A DNA stretch of 64,000 nucleotides from JAGLOK01 sp963677605 (GCA_963677605.2 CAXXDX010000007.1:682001-746000), one strand, 5' to 3'; counted from the first letter of the stretch, positions 24,113 through 33,049 are shown. Translations and numbers: made by a program. The notes: generated by a model from the letters alone, not told the origin.

Positions 24113-25255
24113 ATGGCTAGCAAGAAAAGCGCAAAAAAAAATGATGATAAAAAGAGTTGGGTAAAGCTTTTTTATACATTTTTGCTGTGCGCATTTTTAC
24201 CTGCTGCTTATTACCTTAAAGAGTGGGCGATTAAAAATCCGGGATGGGTGGAAGAAACCTATGCGAATAATTGGTATAAAGCATATTCACAGCCGTGGAG
24301 CAAAGTGTTTGCGTCATATGATTTTTCTTTTATCGAATTTTTTGTTTATACGCTGATAATCGTTTTAGTTATTTCTATCGTGTGGTCGGTTATATCTGCA
24401 TTTCGAAACAAACACGGAATATATACTATATTAAAATGGGCAGTGTCTCTTGCTGCAACCGCAAGCATACTCTATTTTTTCTTTATCGCCGGTTGGGGGC
24501 TTAATTATTACCGTTATCCTTTGTATTCTACTATGGGGTATACAAACAGGATGTCTTCCACCGATGAGCTTTATGAACTGTGTGATGATTTAATCTCCGA
24601 TGCGAATTCACTTCGTAAAGGATTAAATGAAGATGAAAACGGTGTGTTGAGCATTCCGTACTCAACTGATGAAATACTAAAGATGGTTCCCGATATTTAT
24701 AATGATGTAAGTTCCGAGTATGAGATGTTTGCAGGTCAATATTCCGCACCTAAGCCTGTTTATTTGTCCGAATATATGAATCATACTCAGATTACCGGAA
24801 TTTATCTGATGTTTACAGCAGAGGCGAATGTCAATGTTGCAACCGACGGCATACTGCTGCCTGCAACAGCCTGCCACGAAGCTGCGCACCAACGTGGGTT
24901 TGCCCGTGAAGATGAGGCGAACTTTATCGCATATCTTGTTTGCCGAGAAAGCGCTGATGAATACTTTAAATATTCCGGCACGCTTCTTGCTTTAATTAAT
25001 GCTATGAACAAGCTATACGCCGCCGACAGCGACAGGTTCTATGAACTTCGCGCACTATATAGCGACAGTGTAAACGCTGATATGGCATACCGCGCTGCGT
25101 TCTGGAAACAGTATGAAGGGCCAGTTGCTGAAAAAACTGAGGCGGTAAACAACACCTATCTTAAAAGCAACGATCAGGAGGACGGCGTTAAAAGCTACGG
25201 ACGCATGGTGGATTTGCTGCTTGCTGAGAGACGGTATAGGCTGGGGGAAGAGTGA
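24113..25255 (+). CDS. DUF3810 family membrane protein with an HExxH zinc motif
   Basis: A 380-residue protein with three membrane segments in the first about 130 residues (approximately 20-37, 75-95 and 108-128) and a large C-terminal domain. The sequence CHEAAHQRGFAREDEANF carries HExxH plus a downstream Glu, the pattern of a gluzincin-type metallopeptidase and the hallmark of DUF3810. Substrate unknown. GAAAGGG lies upstream of the ATG. It is divergent from pgi and precedes mreB with a separate promoter between. Confidence 0.85.
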   Translation: MASKKSAKKNDDKKSWVKLFYTFLLCAFLPAAYYLKEWAIKNPGWVEETYANNWYKAYSQPWSKVFASYDFSFIEFFVYTLIIVLVISIVWSVISAFRNKHGIYTILKWAVSLAATASILYFFFIAGWGLNYYRYPLYSTMGYTNRMSSTDELYELCDDLISDANSLRKGLNEDENGVLSIPYSTDEILKMVPDIYNDVSSEYEMFAGQYSAPKPVYLSEYMNHTQITGIYLMFTAEANVNVATDGILLPATACHEAAHQRGFAREDEANFIAYLVCRESADEYFKYSGTLLALINAMNKLYAADSDRFYELRALYSDSVNADMAYRAAFWKQYEGPVAEKTEAVNNTYLKSNDQEDGVKSYGRMVDLLLAERRYRLGEE

Positions 25256-25311
25256 AAAGCTGGAAGGACTTCCTGTTAATTTGATATTGCATTATAACTA
25301 CCCCCAACATC

Positions 25312-25340
25312 TTGACGGTGGGTAAATATTATTATACAAT
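25312..25340 (+). promoter_or_regulatory. Promoter of mreB
   Basis: TTGACG (25312-25317), 17-bp spacer, TACAAT (25335-25340). Confidence 0.7.
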
Positions 25341-25435
25341 ATGAGTGGTATATTGTAACGCAAATGTAACAAATTAAGCGGTTTTCGGGCTGTTTTGTTG
25401 TTTGAATATAAATAAGAAAAAGTGAGGATTCCCAT

Positions 25436-26479
25436 ATGTTTGGAACCCAGGATATCGGTATTGATTTAGGAACTGCCAGCGTTCTCGTCTATGTAAAGGG
25501 ACGCGGCATTGTTTTAAGAGAGCCGTCAGTTGTGGCGGTTGATAAAAAGACAGGCAGAATGCTTGCCATCGGCGAAGAGGCAAGAAAGATGCTTGGAAGA
25601 ACCCCGGGTACGATTGAAGCTATCCGTCCGCTGCGTGACGGCGTTATATCCGATTATCATGTAACTGAAACTATGCTTAAATACTTCCTTGATAAGGTAG
25701 TCGGCAAAAAGTTTTTCTTTAAACCAAGAGTTGTAGTTTGCGTACCTTCCGGTGTTACGGAAGTTGAAAAGCGTTCGGTTATAGAAGCAACCGAGGATGC
25801 AGGCGCAAGGGAAGTTGACCTCATTGAAGAGCCGATAGCGGCAGCAATCGGCGCGGGAATCGACATTTCACGCCCATACGGCTCAATGATAGTTGATATC
25901 GGCGGCGGAACGACAGACATCGCTGTCATTTCTCTTAACAACACAGTAGTAACTACATCGCTGAAGCTTGCAGGCGATAAGTTTGATGAAGCTATAGTAA
26001 GATATATGCGAAAAAAACATAACCTTCTTGTGGGTGAACGCACAGCAGAAGAGCTTAAGATAAATATCGGCGCGGCATTCCCCAGAAAAGAAACTATCTT
26101 TATGGAGGTAACGGGCAGAAATCTTGTTTCAGGACTTCCTAAGACAGTTAACGTTGGTTCCGATGAAATGATTGAAGCGCTGGATGAGCCGGTACAGTCC
26201 ATATTAGAAGCAGTTCATGACGTATTGGAGCGCACACCACCGGAAATATCATCTGATATATTCGACAGAGGAATAATTATGACAGGCGGAGGAGCATTGC
26301 TCTATGGGCTTGATATGAGAATCCAGCAGTATACGAGAGTGCCGTGCTTTGTGGCAGAAGATGCCGTATCCTGTGTGGCAATAGGAACGGGACGCGCACT
26401 TGAAAACATTGATTCTCTCAAAAAGCACAATGCATTGTTTACGACAGCACGCAGAAGAGGCCAGGAATTCAGGGGCTAG
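25436..26479 (+). CDS. mreB: Rod shape-determining protein MreB/Mbl
   Basis: A 347-residue actin-like cytoskeletal ATPase that guides lateral wall synthesis under the membrane. Phosphate loop DIGIDLGTASVLVY at the N-terminus, VCVPSGVTEVEKR, the second phosphate loop MIVDIGGGTTDIAVIS, and the adenosine loop IIMTGGGALLYGLD. AGTGAGG lies upstream of the ATG. No mreC or mreD gene follows; a terminator lies right after it, so this is a stand-alone copy as known for Mbl or MreBH. The paralogue cannot be decided from sequence alone. Confidence 0.95.
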   Translation: MFGTQDIGIDLGTASVLVYVKGRGIVLREPSVVAVDKKTGRMLAIGEEARKMLGRTPGTIEAIRPLRDGVISDYHVTETMLKYFLDKVVGKKFFFKPRVVVCVPSGVTEVEKRSVIEATEDAGAREVDLIEEPIAAAIGAGIDISRPYGSMIVDIGGGTTDIAVISLNNTVVTTSLKLAGDKFDEAIVRYMRKKHNLLVGERTAEELKINIGAAFPRKETIFMEVTGRNLVSGLPKTVNVGSDEMIEALDEPVQSILEAVHDVLERTPPEISSDIFDRGIIMTGGGALLYGLDMRIQQYTRVPCFVAEDAVSCVAIGTGRALENIDSLKKHNALFTTARRRGQEFRG

Positions 26480-26495
26480 AACCAACCGATTATAC

Positions 26496-26523
26496 AAAAT
26501 CCCGTTTAAAATGGGATTTTTTT
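26496..26523 (+). terminator. Terminator after mreB
   Basis: AAAATCCC / GGGATTTT separated by 9 bases, followed by a T run. Confidence 0.82.
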
Positions 26524-26551
26524 ATGCAGATTAATCGGCATGGAGGCGACT

Positions 26552-27478
26552 ATGACAGGCAATAAAGCGTTTACTATTTCCAAAAAAAAAGTTTGGCAGA
26601 TAGGTGAATACATTATGCAAAACGGAGGGGAAATTGATAAAGCCCTCTATATGCTTCATTTTGAAAACAAACCGGCATTTAATGCTATATCAATACTTGA
26701 AAGTTATATGAATGAAGACGGCGGTGTGGGCGGTCTTGAACCTGATCATGTTTTTGAGGGATCAACACCGATTAGCTGCACAGTGTTTTTAAGGATATTA
26801 CACGAGCTTAAGATAGCTCAGGAGCTTGAGTCTACACAGAAGGTGTTGGGACATCTTTATGACAGTGTAAGACAAAACGGATGTTGGCATCCGACAGTTG
26901 CGGAAGCTGCAAAAGTACCCCGCGCTCAGTGGCTTGACTGGCTGGAAGAAAATCCGAACACATTTACTTTATATCCAACATGTGAAATAGTCGGATATTT
27001 TTATCACTTCGGCGGCGGTGACTTTAGATCTTTTGCCAAAGATATGCTTGAGAATTTATACAGTGAATTAATTCAAAGATTTGCCGGAACATTTGACAGC
27101 CGTGAAGCAGCAGGACTTATGCAGCTGTGCAGGCTTTTGCCGGATGTTGCGGGAGAAAGGTTTGTAAACATACTAAAGCCGCACTTAAAAGAAATGCTTG
27201 TTTTAGATCCTAAAGGATGGCAGGGAGACGGATTGACACCGCTTTGTATCTTTAGGTCGCCTCTTGATCCTCTTTATTATGATTTTGAAAAAGACATTAA
27301 CCGAAATCTGGATTACTTGATTATGAATATGCCTGATGACGGAATGTGGGAGTATATAGGTCACTGGGATATGTACCATGATGAGTATAAAGCTAACTAT
27401 GGAAAGCTTGTATCAAAATTCAATCTGAACAGGCTTATCCAGCTTAAAAATTTCGGCAGGATTACAAGAATGAGCTAA
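26552..27478 (+). CDS. Uncharacterised protein, probable alpha/alpha-toroid (terpenoid-cyclase-like) fold
   Basis: A 308-residue soluble protein. GGAGG lies 5 nt before the ATG at 26552, so the earlier ATG at 26540 is less likely. The chain is almost all helical, and short motifs such as LESYMNEDGGVGGLEPDH and LIMNMPDDGMWEYIGHWD look like the repeated Q-W/GG turns of prenyltransferase and squalene-cyclase barrels. No catalytic DDxD motif is visible. It lies alone after the mreB terminator and convergent with the TtcA-like gene. I do not recognise a specific family; function unknown. Confidence 0.7.
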   Translation: MTGNKAFTISKKKVWQIGEYIMQNGGEIDKALYMLHFENKPAFNAISILESYMNEDGGVGGLEPDHVFEGSTPISCTVFLRILHELKIAQELESTQKVLGHLYDSVRQNGCWHPTVAEAAKVPRAQWLDWLEENPNTFTLYPTCEIVGYFYHFGGGDFRSFAKDMLENLYSELIQRFAGTFDSREAAGLMQLCRLLPDVAGERFVNILKPHLKEMLVLDPKGWQGDGLTPLCIFRSPLDPLYYDFEKDINRNLDYLIMNMPDDGMWEYIGHWDMYHDEYKANYGKLVSKFNLNRLIQLKNFGRITRMS

Positions 27479-27483
27479 AAGCC

Positions 27484-28254
27484 TTATTCTTCTTTATATA
27501 GCTCATGCCATGGAGGCATATCATCAGGACGCCTTTTATTATCATCCCAAAGATTGTAGTTTTGTGTTTTCTGCAGCGCAAGAAGCATATATTTTTCAGG
27601 ATCTGTAGCGATGTTATGAAAGCTTTTTATCAGCTCTTTCATGTTTTGTCTGTTTGTTTTACCGTCAACCGGGCACTTGCTTTTAGTTATTGGCAAATCG
27701 AATTTCTTAACCGCATTAATAATTTCTTTTTCCGGGCAGTATAACAGAGGGCGAATCTGCTCGATATCGCTTCTGTCCATCCATGTAATCGGAGAAAGCG
27801 TTGATATTCTTCCTTCAAAAAGAAATGACATCATAAATGTTTCAAGTGCATCCTCTCTGTGATGGCCAAGCGCTATTTTGTTGCAGTTGTTTTGTTTTAA
27901 CCAGTCGTGTAATGTGCCGCGGCGCATTTTAGAACACAGCGAGCATGGATTTTTTTCTTTGCGTCCCTCAAATACAATGCTTGCGATATTGGTTTTTATA
28001 ACGCTGTATTCAATGCCCCACTTTTCGCAAAGTTCGGCAATAGGCTCGCTTTCAAAAAAGCCTTTTTGTCCGAGGTCAACGGAAACGGCCTTAAGACCAA
28101 ACTTGTTTTTTGAAAAATGCCTGTATAAGTGCATTGCATAAAGCAGCAGTATGGAATCTTTTCCTCCGGAAACGCCTACTGCGATGTTATCGCCTTCTTT
28201 TATTAAATTAAAATCTTCATCGCACTTTCTTAATGTGCCTAAGATATATCTCAT
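27484..28254 (-). CDS. TtcA-like tRNA thiolation enzyme (PP-loop ATPase)
   Basis: A 256-residue protein of the TtcA/TtuA family that adenylates a tRNA base and replaces oxygen with sulfur. PP-loop VGVSGGKDSILLLYA near residue 27, the CSLCSKMRRG pair of Cys that usually holds an iron-sulfur cluster, and GHHREDALETFMMSFLFEGR further on. A third Cys appears in KCPVDGKTNR. Whether it makes 2-thiocytidine-32 (TtcA) or another thiolation cannot be told. It is convergent with the gene at 26552 and divergent from rpsF. No cysteine desulfurase is adjacent. Confidence 0.88.
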   Translation of the reverse strand: MRYILGTLRKCDEDFNLIKEGDNIAVGVSGGKDSILLLYAMHLYRHFSKNKFGLKAVSVDLGQKGFFESEPIAELCEKWGIEYSVIKTNIASIVFEGRKEKNPCSLCSKMRRGTLHDWLKQNNCNKIALGHHREDALETFMMSFLFEGRISTLSPITWMDRSDIEQIRPLLYCPEKEIINAVKKFDLPITKSKCPVDGKTNRQNMKELIKSFHNIATDPEKYMLLALQKTQNYNLWDDNKRRPDDMPPWHELYKEE

Positions 28255-28374
28255 AACTGTCCTTTTTGTTTAGTATTTATAATTAGACAATATTAATTAA
28301 GAAAACACAAGTAAAAAAGTGTTAAGCCATTATTTGCAAAATATGATATAATGTGAAAAAGCGTGTATTATAAC

Positions 28375-28403
28375 TTGCCAACTAATATTGTATGTGTTAT
28401 AAT
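28375..28403 (+). promoter_or_regulatory. Promoter of the rpsF-ssb-rpsR operon
   Basis: TTGCCA (28375-28380), 17-bp spacer, TATAAT (28398-28403). A leader of about 60 nt follows (28411-28472) that could fold and might carry autoregulation by S6-S18, as known for this operon in other bacteria; I cannot confirm the motif. Confidence 0.72.
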
Positions 28404-28472
28404 CGGCGACTGGAGCCATCTTCGCTCTGTCAAATATTTAAGGCAGGGCCATTAGACCAAGGAGGTGAAATA

Positions 28473-28925
28473 ATGAACAATTATGAGGTTCTATACGTTA
28501 TAGACGGCACACTGAGTGATGAAGCCATTAAAGAGCAGGTAACAAAGTTCACAGAGCTTGTTACAGCTAACGGAGGCGAAGTCGTTCAGGTTGACGAATG
28601 GGGAAAACGTCGTCTGGCATATCAGATCAATTACAAGTCAGAAGGATATTATGTCCTTATGAACTTCAAATCAGCACCGGATTTCCCGGTAGAGCTTGAG
28701 CGTAATTTTGGAATCAATGAAGGTATCATGCGTTATATGGTTGAGCGTAAAAGCGATGACTATGTTCCTGCAAAGAAAACAATGAAACCAAAAGCAGCAC
28801 CAAAGCCGGCAGAAGAAACTGCACCGGAAAAGCCCGCTGAACCTGCTGCAGCCGAACAGGCACCGGCAGAAGAAGCTGCACCGGCTGAAACAACAGAAGA
28901 AAAATCAGAAGAAGCAACTGAATAA
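28473..28925 (+). CDS. rpsF: 30S ribosomal protein S6 with an extended Ala/Glu/Pro tail
   Basis: 150 residues. The S6 fold occupies residues 1-95 (NNYEVLYVIDG at the start, WGKRRLAYQINYKSEGYYV in the middle, NFGINEGIMRYMV at the end). A tail of about 50 residues follows, low in complexity and rich in Ala, Pro and Glu (PAEPAAAEQAPAEEAAPAE), longer than in most S6 proteins. AAGGAGGTGA lies 5 nt before the ATG; an upstream in-frame extension overlaps the leader and is rejected. First gene of an operon with ssb and rpsR. Confidence 0.97.
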   Translation: MNNYEVLYVIDGTLSDEAIKEQVTKFTELVTANGGEVVQVDEWGKRRLAYQINYKSEGYYVLMNFKSAPDFPVELERNFGINEGIMRYMVERKSDDYVPAKKTMKPKAAPKPAEETAPEKPAEPAAAEQAPAEEAAPAETTEEKSEEATE

Positions 28926-28958
28926 AAATTTGAATCCAAAAAGTGAGGAGATATTTTT

Positions 28959-29384
28959 ATGAATAGATGTGTTATTTTGGGAAACCTAACACGTGATCCT
29001 GAACTTAAGACTACAACGACCGGGAAAAGCGTATGTAACTTCACAGTTGCAGTAAGCCGCAGATTCTCTAATCCAAACGGTGAAAGAGAAGCAGATTTCA
29101 TCCCTGTTGTAGTTTGGGGAAAGCAGGCTGAAAACAGCGCTAAATACCTTAGAAAAGGTTCACAGTGCTCAGTTGCAGGCTCTATACAAACACGTAGCTA
29201 TGAGGCGAACGATGGCTCGCGCCGATATGTTACGGAGGTTGTTGCTGACGAAGTTCAGTTTTTGGCACGCACAGCTGGTTCGGGCTCAGGTTCAGGTTCT
29301 TCTCAGGATTATGGAAACCAATATGGAGGAGACCAGAGTGCTCCTTCGGACATGCAGGAAATAAACGAGGATTTACCGTTTTAA
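28959..29384 (+). CDS. ssb: Single-stranded DNA-binding protein
   Basis: 141 residues: OB-fold over residues 1-105 (NRCVILGNLTRDPELK start, FTVAVSRRF, DFIPVVVWGKQAE), a short Gly/Ser linker and the acidic tip EINEDLPF that recruits partner proteins. GTGAGGAG lies upstream. Sits between rpsF and rpsR, the standard Firmicutes order, linking replication and ribosome supply. Confidence 0.97.
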   Translation: MNRCVILGNLTRDPELKTTTTGKSVCNFTVAVSRRFSNPNGEREADFIPVVVWGKQAENSAKYLRKGSQCSVAGSIQTRSYEANDGSRRYVTEVVADEVQFLARTAGSGSGSGSSQDYGNQYGGDQSAPSDMQEINEDLPF

Positions 29385-29434
29385 CTGCAGCTTAAATGGT
29401 GCCGCAATTGGCGCAGTATAAGGAGGAAAAGCGT

Positions 29435-29677
29435 ATGAGCGATCAACGTCAGCAGAGATACAAGAAGCGTTTCCGCAGGAAAGTTTGTTCTTTCTGTGTG
29501 GACAAAGCCACTGAGATTGATTATAAGGATATAAGCAAACTTCGCCGTTATGTAAGCGAATCGGGAAAAATGCTTCCCCGCAGAATGACAGGTGTATGTG
29601 CAAAGCATCAGAGAATGCTTTCAATGGCTATAAAGAATGCAAGAAAGATGGCGCTTCTGCCCTATAAGATAGACTAA
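29435..29677 (+). CDS. rpsR: 30S ribosomal protein S18, zinc-binding type
   Basis: 80 residues. It keeps the four zinc ligands that many S18 proteins lack: CSFC near the N-terminus and CAKH (Cys and His) later. The core reads IDYKDISKLRRYVSESGK and GKMLPRRMTGVCAKHQR. AAGGAGG lies 8 nt before the chosen ATG; an earlier in-frame start has no ribosome site. Last gene of the operon, followed by a terminator. Confidence 0.97.
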   Translation: MSDQRQQRYKKRFRRKVCSFCVDKATEIDYKDISKLRRYVSESGKMLPRRMTGVCAKHQRMLSMAIKNARKMALLPYKID

Positions 29678-29685
29678 CAAACATT

Positions 29686-29712
29686 AAAACCGCCTTTCGA
29701 GGCGGTTTTTTT
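29686..29712 (+). terminator. Terminator of the rpsF-ssb-rpsR operon
   Basis: AAAACCGCC / GGCGGTTTT with a six-base loop (TTTCGA) and a T run. Confidence 0.9.
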
Positions 29713-29773
29713 AGTATATAAATAAATTATATATGTGAATACATAAACCATGAAAAGTGGTTTTTATTATACT

Positions 29774-29802
29774 TTTACGACAACTTACAAATAATTTATA
29801 AT
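29774..29802 (+). promoter_or_regulatory. Promoter of the DUF975/sigma-factor operon
   Basis: TTTACG (29774-29779), 17-bp spacer, TATAAT (29797-29802). Confidence 0.65.
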
Positions 29803-29889
29803 AATCATATAAAAATTTTTTAAAATAAATGCAATAAAAAGCTTCCTTAACCGTCTTATAAATGTAAGGAACAATAAAGGAGATATAAA

Positions 29890-30816
29890 ATGCACAACTG
29901 GGAAAGATATGAATTAAAACAAAGAGCGAAGAATGTGCTTAAAGTAAACTACTGGATGGCATTTCTTGTGGCACTGGTATTTATGATTATGAGCGGAGGC
30001 TCTCCGTTTTCCGGGAGCAGCTGGAGACAAAGCAGCAGCGACTTTAGACAAAACAGAGACTATGGAACATTCTCGGAATTCCGAGATGAGATTACTGAAA
30101 GCTTCCAGGACGATTTCGATTTCAACTCTGAATTTAGGGAAGATGAAGCAAGAGACACGATGCGGAGATTTCTGCCTATAATTGCAGGTGTTGTGATTGT
30201 TGGCCTTATAGTGTTTTTCATCTTTATGCTTGTAGCAATCGCATTTGATATATTGATTGCCAATCCGCTTAGGATGGGAGCTAAAACGTTCTTTAAGACA
30301 TCGGCTGAGATTCCGCACAAAAAAGGCGGATATCTGGGAGAGGCTTTCAGAAACGGCAATTATGGGAATGTAGTAAAGACAATGTTCCTGCGCGATTTAT
30401 TTACATTTTTGTGGAGTTTGTTGTTTATCGTTCCGGGAATTATTAAAGGCTATTCTTACAGAATGGTGCCGTATATCCTGGCGGACAATCCAAAGATGAA
30501 TTCAAGCGAAGCGATACTTTTAAGCAGAAAGATGATGGACGGCGAGAAGTGGAAAACTTTTGTGTTGGATCTTTCATTCTTTGGATGGTATGTGCTGGGA
30601 GGCATTGCGATTGCTGTTGCAAGCTATTTTATTGGCGGAGTTGCAGGGGCTGTTATCGAATCATCTTTTATGATTCTTGCCGGAATCAGTATACTGTTTG
30701 TAATGCCATACTATATGTCAACGGACGCGCAGCTTTATCTTGTGCTTCGCAACAAGGCAATAGATGAGGGCTTTGTTAGAAGCGAACAGATTATTTTACC
30801 TTTGGCCGAAGCGTAA
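29890..30816 (+). CDS. DUF975 family membrane protein
   Basis: A 308-residue polytopic protein with about six hydrophobic segments. LKQRAKNVLKVNYWMAF at the start, GYSYRMVPYILADNP in the middle and SAEAI-type LSRKMMDGEKWK are the DUF975 hallmarks. A hydrophilic, Ser/Asp/Arg-rich loop (about residues 40-80) sits between the first two segments. AAAGGAG lies 7 nt before the ATG. It heads a run of three genes with a sigma factor 35 bp later and a small membrane protein. Function unknown. Confidence 0.85.
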   Translation: MHNWERYELKQRAKNVLKVNYWMAFLVALVFMIMSGGSPFSGSSWRQSSSDFRQNRDYGTFSEFRDEITESFQDDFDFNSEFREDEARDTMRRFLPIIAGVVIVGLIVFFIFMLVAIAFDILIANPLRMGAKTFFKTSAEIPHKKGGYLGEAFRNGNYGNVVKTMFLRDLFTFLWSLLFIVPGIIKGYSYRMVPYILADNPKMNSSEAILLSRKMMDGEKWKTFVLDLSFFGWYVLGGIAIAVASYFIGGVAGAVIESSFMILAGISILFVMPYYMSTDAQLYLVLRNKAIDEGFVRSEQIILPLAEA

Positions 30817-30851
30817 GATTTAATATAAATTCTTTGAAAGGGGGTTTTAAG

Positions 30852-31358
30852 ATGCCAGACAATACATTAGCAGAAATATTTGAAAGCGAATATACAAACT
30901 TTAAGCACTATCTGAAGTCAAGGTTTAATAGGCTGAGCGAGTATGATGCTGAGGACATAATACAGCTGACAGTTCTTAAAATCCTCCGCAAAGGAGATGA
31001 TGCACTGAGCATCAGGAACATGACGTCATATATGTACTCATCGCTAAGAAATTCCGCAATAGACTATATGAAAAAAACAAAGTATGAAGTTTTAACCGAT
31101 GAGGACAGCGACGCTGTTGTGGACGCAGCTGAAGCAGAAGTGCTCAAGAATGAACTTAAGATGATAATTAAACAGGCAATTGATTTACTTGACGAAAAGT
31201 CAAAATATATATTCATTGAAACAGAGCTTATGGGAAGAAGCTATAAGGAACTGTGTGATGAAACGGGCATAAAGCTCGGCACCCTTTTATCGAGAAAATC
31301 GAGAGCTGTAAAAAAAATAAAAAAGACGGTTAGTGAATATTTATTCAAGGAGGCGTAA
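30852..31358 (+). CDS. ECF-like RNA polymerase sigma factor
   Basis: A 168-residue sigma-70 family factor. Region 2 (about 5-75) contains SEYDAEDIIQLTVLKILR and region 4 (about 105-160) SKYIFIETELMGRSYKELCDE with the helix-turn-helix GIKLGTLLSRKSRAVKK. No region 3, as in ECF factors. The GGGGG ribosome site precedes the ATG at 30852; a start 6 codons earlier is possible. The small membrane protein that follows may be its anti-sigma partner, by position only. Target promoter unknown. Confidence 0.88.
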   Translation: MPDNTLAEIFESEYTNFKHYLKSRFNRLSEYDAEDIIQLTVLKILRKGDDALSIRNMTSYMYSSLRNSAIDYMKKTKYEVLTDEDSDAVVDAAEAEVLKNELKMIIKQAIDLLDEKSKYIFIETELMGRSYKELCDETGIKLGTLLSRKSRAVKKIKKTVSEYLFKEA

Positions 31359-31359
31359 A

Positions 31360-31818
31360 ATGAAAAAGAATCAGGACGTATGTGAAAGTATAGATGAAAA
31401 GAAAGTTGCTTGGAAAGTACTTAAGACTATTGGAATGATACTGCTTGGAATCATGGTTGCGGTGCTGTTGGGATTTGTAATCATGTGGCTGTGGAACTGG
31501 CTCATGCCTATGATATTCGGGCTTATGAAGATAACATATTGGCAGGCAGTTGGTATATTCATATTGGCTAAGCTCCTTTTCGGTGGAATTAGCGGCAGCG
31601 ATGGCGACAAAAAAGATGAAAAGGGAACAATACGCAGCACAATAAAAAGCGAGATCAAAAAGGAATTTGACAAAGAGTTTGAAAAAGAAGCTAAAAAGGA
31701 AGCAAGCGACGAACCTGAGGAAACCCCGAAAAATAAAGACTATGACGAGCTTTATGAAAAGTGGTGGGATCAGGAAGGCGAAAAAAGCTTCGAGAGATAT
31801 ATGAACGAAACTGAATAA
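31360..31818 (+). CDS. Small membrane protein downstream of the sigma factor
   Basis: 152 residues. AAGGAGG lies 5 nt before the ATG, which begins one base after the sigma-factor stop. One or two hydrophobic segments lie at about 24-52 and 58-74 (WLWNWLMPMIFGLMKITYW), followed by a highly charged C-terminal half (KSEIKKEFDKEFEKEAKKEA) likely to be helical and cytoplasmic. No HxxxCxxC zinc anti-sigma motif is seen. I do not recognise a family; its position suggests a sigma-factor regulator. Confidence 0.75.
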   Translation: MKKNQDVCESIDEKKVAWKVLKTIGMILLGIMVAVLLGFVIMWLWNWLMPMIFGLMKITYWQAVGIFILAKLLFGGISGSDGDKKDEKGTIRSTIKSEIKKEFDKEFEKEAKKEASDEPEETPKNKDYDELYEKWWDQEGEKSFERYMNETE

Positions 31819-31839
31819 GAAATCAATATTGCGAACATA

Positions 31840-31867
31840 GCCGCAGGTGGATAATCCTGCGGTTTTT
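31840..31867 (+). terminator. Terminator of the DUF975/sigma operon
   Basis: CCGCAGG / CCTGCGG with an 8-base loop, then five Ts. Confidence 0.85.
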
Positions 31868-31952
31868 CATTTGTTTATAAATATTTTTCTTTTCTTTTTG
31901 TTACGTTTTTATTAAAATAGTATTATCAAAGGTGTAATAAAGGGTTTTTAGT

Positions 31953-33044
31953 ATGAATGACGCTCTTTCTCCGTTTATGGAAAAAGAAAATATAAAAAGG
32001 AAAAGAAACAGAAAAGGGATTGGCATTTTAATTGTCTTTTTTGTTCTGTCCATAGTTGCAGCCGGAGTATATGTTTTCTTAGACTCCGACGGGCTTGCCT
32101 ATGCCATGGAAAACGGTTTTTTAGCACAAGGCCAGACTCCGGAGCCTACAGCGCCAGCTGCAGCAATACAGACATTGGTTCCGACTGACTTTGCTGCATC
32201 ACTTATTGATGCTAAAGAAAGCATAACGGCGGCGGCTTCCGCATCTTTAACACCTGCACCTACTCCATATTTAACACCGGAGCCTTATGTACATCCTGGA
32301 GTGCGGGATGACATGTTTACAGATGGCGAAGTTATAAAAGATGATATGTCATACCACAGCGGAAATCTTAGCATTGAAATAGAAGTTGTAAAAGTCGGTG
32401 AGAGTGTCGCATATGTAGCTGAAGTTTATTTCAGGACACTTGATAACTTTCTGCCTGTTTTTGCGGGAGGAAAATTTCACGGCGGATATGCAACAGTTTC
32501 AGAGCTTGCTGAAGAGCACAATGCTGTTTTTGCTGTAAACTCCGATTCATGTACAGCAACAGAGTATGGCGTAATCATTAGAAATGGCGAAATACTAAGA
32601 GATATAGTCGCGGCCGACCATCTGGCTATCTTTGGAGACGGTTCGATGCAGTCGTTTTATCCGAGAAATATAAGCGGAGAATATTTTATAAAAAAAGAAG
32701 CCGTACATGTATTTAACTTCGGACCGATGCTTTTAAACAACGGAAAAGCCGTCACAAAATTCATGTACTCGCACATTCGTTCCGAACATCCAAGAACAGC
32801 AATTGGTATGATTGAGCCTTATCATTATTATTTTGTTGTAGTGGACGGAAGATCTGACTATTCAGAGGGAATGACTCTTGAGGAGCTTTCGGCGTTTATG
32901 GTTAGCCTCGGATGTGTGGATGCATACAACCTGGATGGCGGCGGGTCATCTACAATGGTGTTTGACGGAAGACTTATAAACCTGCCTTTGGGTGAAACAG
33001 AGGAGCGGGAGCTTGATGGAGCTATATTGTTCGTTGAAGAATAA
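31953..33044 (+). CDS. Phosphodiester glycosidase (NAGPA) domain protein, membrane anchored
   Basis: A 363-residue protein: short basic N-terminus, one membrane segment (about 24-44), a Pro/Thr/Ala linker (about 57-110, with TPAPTPYLTPEP), then a NAGPA domain (about 150-363). The family signature near the end reads YNLDGGGSSTMVFDGRLIN, and earlier HPRTAIGM and FVVVDGRSDYSEGM. Homologues remove sugar caps from phosphodiesters and act on exopolysaccharide. The AAAGGG site lies 8 nt before the ATG. It opens a cluster of cell-surface genes. The linker resembles that of CapA at 35720. Confidence 0.88.
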   Translation: MNDALSPFMEKENIKRKRNRKGIGILIVFFVLSIVAAGVYVFLDSDGLAYAMENGFLAQGQTPEPTAPAAAIQTLVPTDFAASLIDAKESITAAASASLTPAPTPYLTPEPYVHPGVRDDMFTDGEVIKDDMSYHSGNLSIEIEVVKVGESVAYVAEVYFRTLDNFLPVFAGGKFHGGYATVSELAEEHNAVFAVNSDSCTATEYGVIIRNGEILRDIVAADHLAIFGDGSMQSFYPRNISGEYFIKKEAVHVFNFGPMLLNNGKAVTKFMYSHIRSEHPRTAIGMIEPYHYYFVVVDGRSDYSEGMTLEELSAFMVSLGCVDAYNLDGGGSSTMVFDGRLINLPLGETEERELDGAILFVEE

Positions 33045-33049
33045 ATTTA

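Noticed and set aside
28411..28472. S6-S18 autoregulatory leader before rpsF.
   Set aside because: Position is right, but I could not identify the conserved motif with certainty, so it is only mentioned under the promoter.
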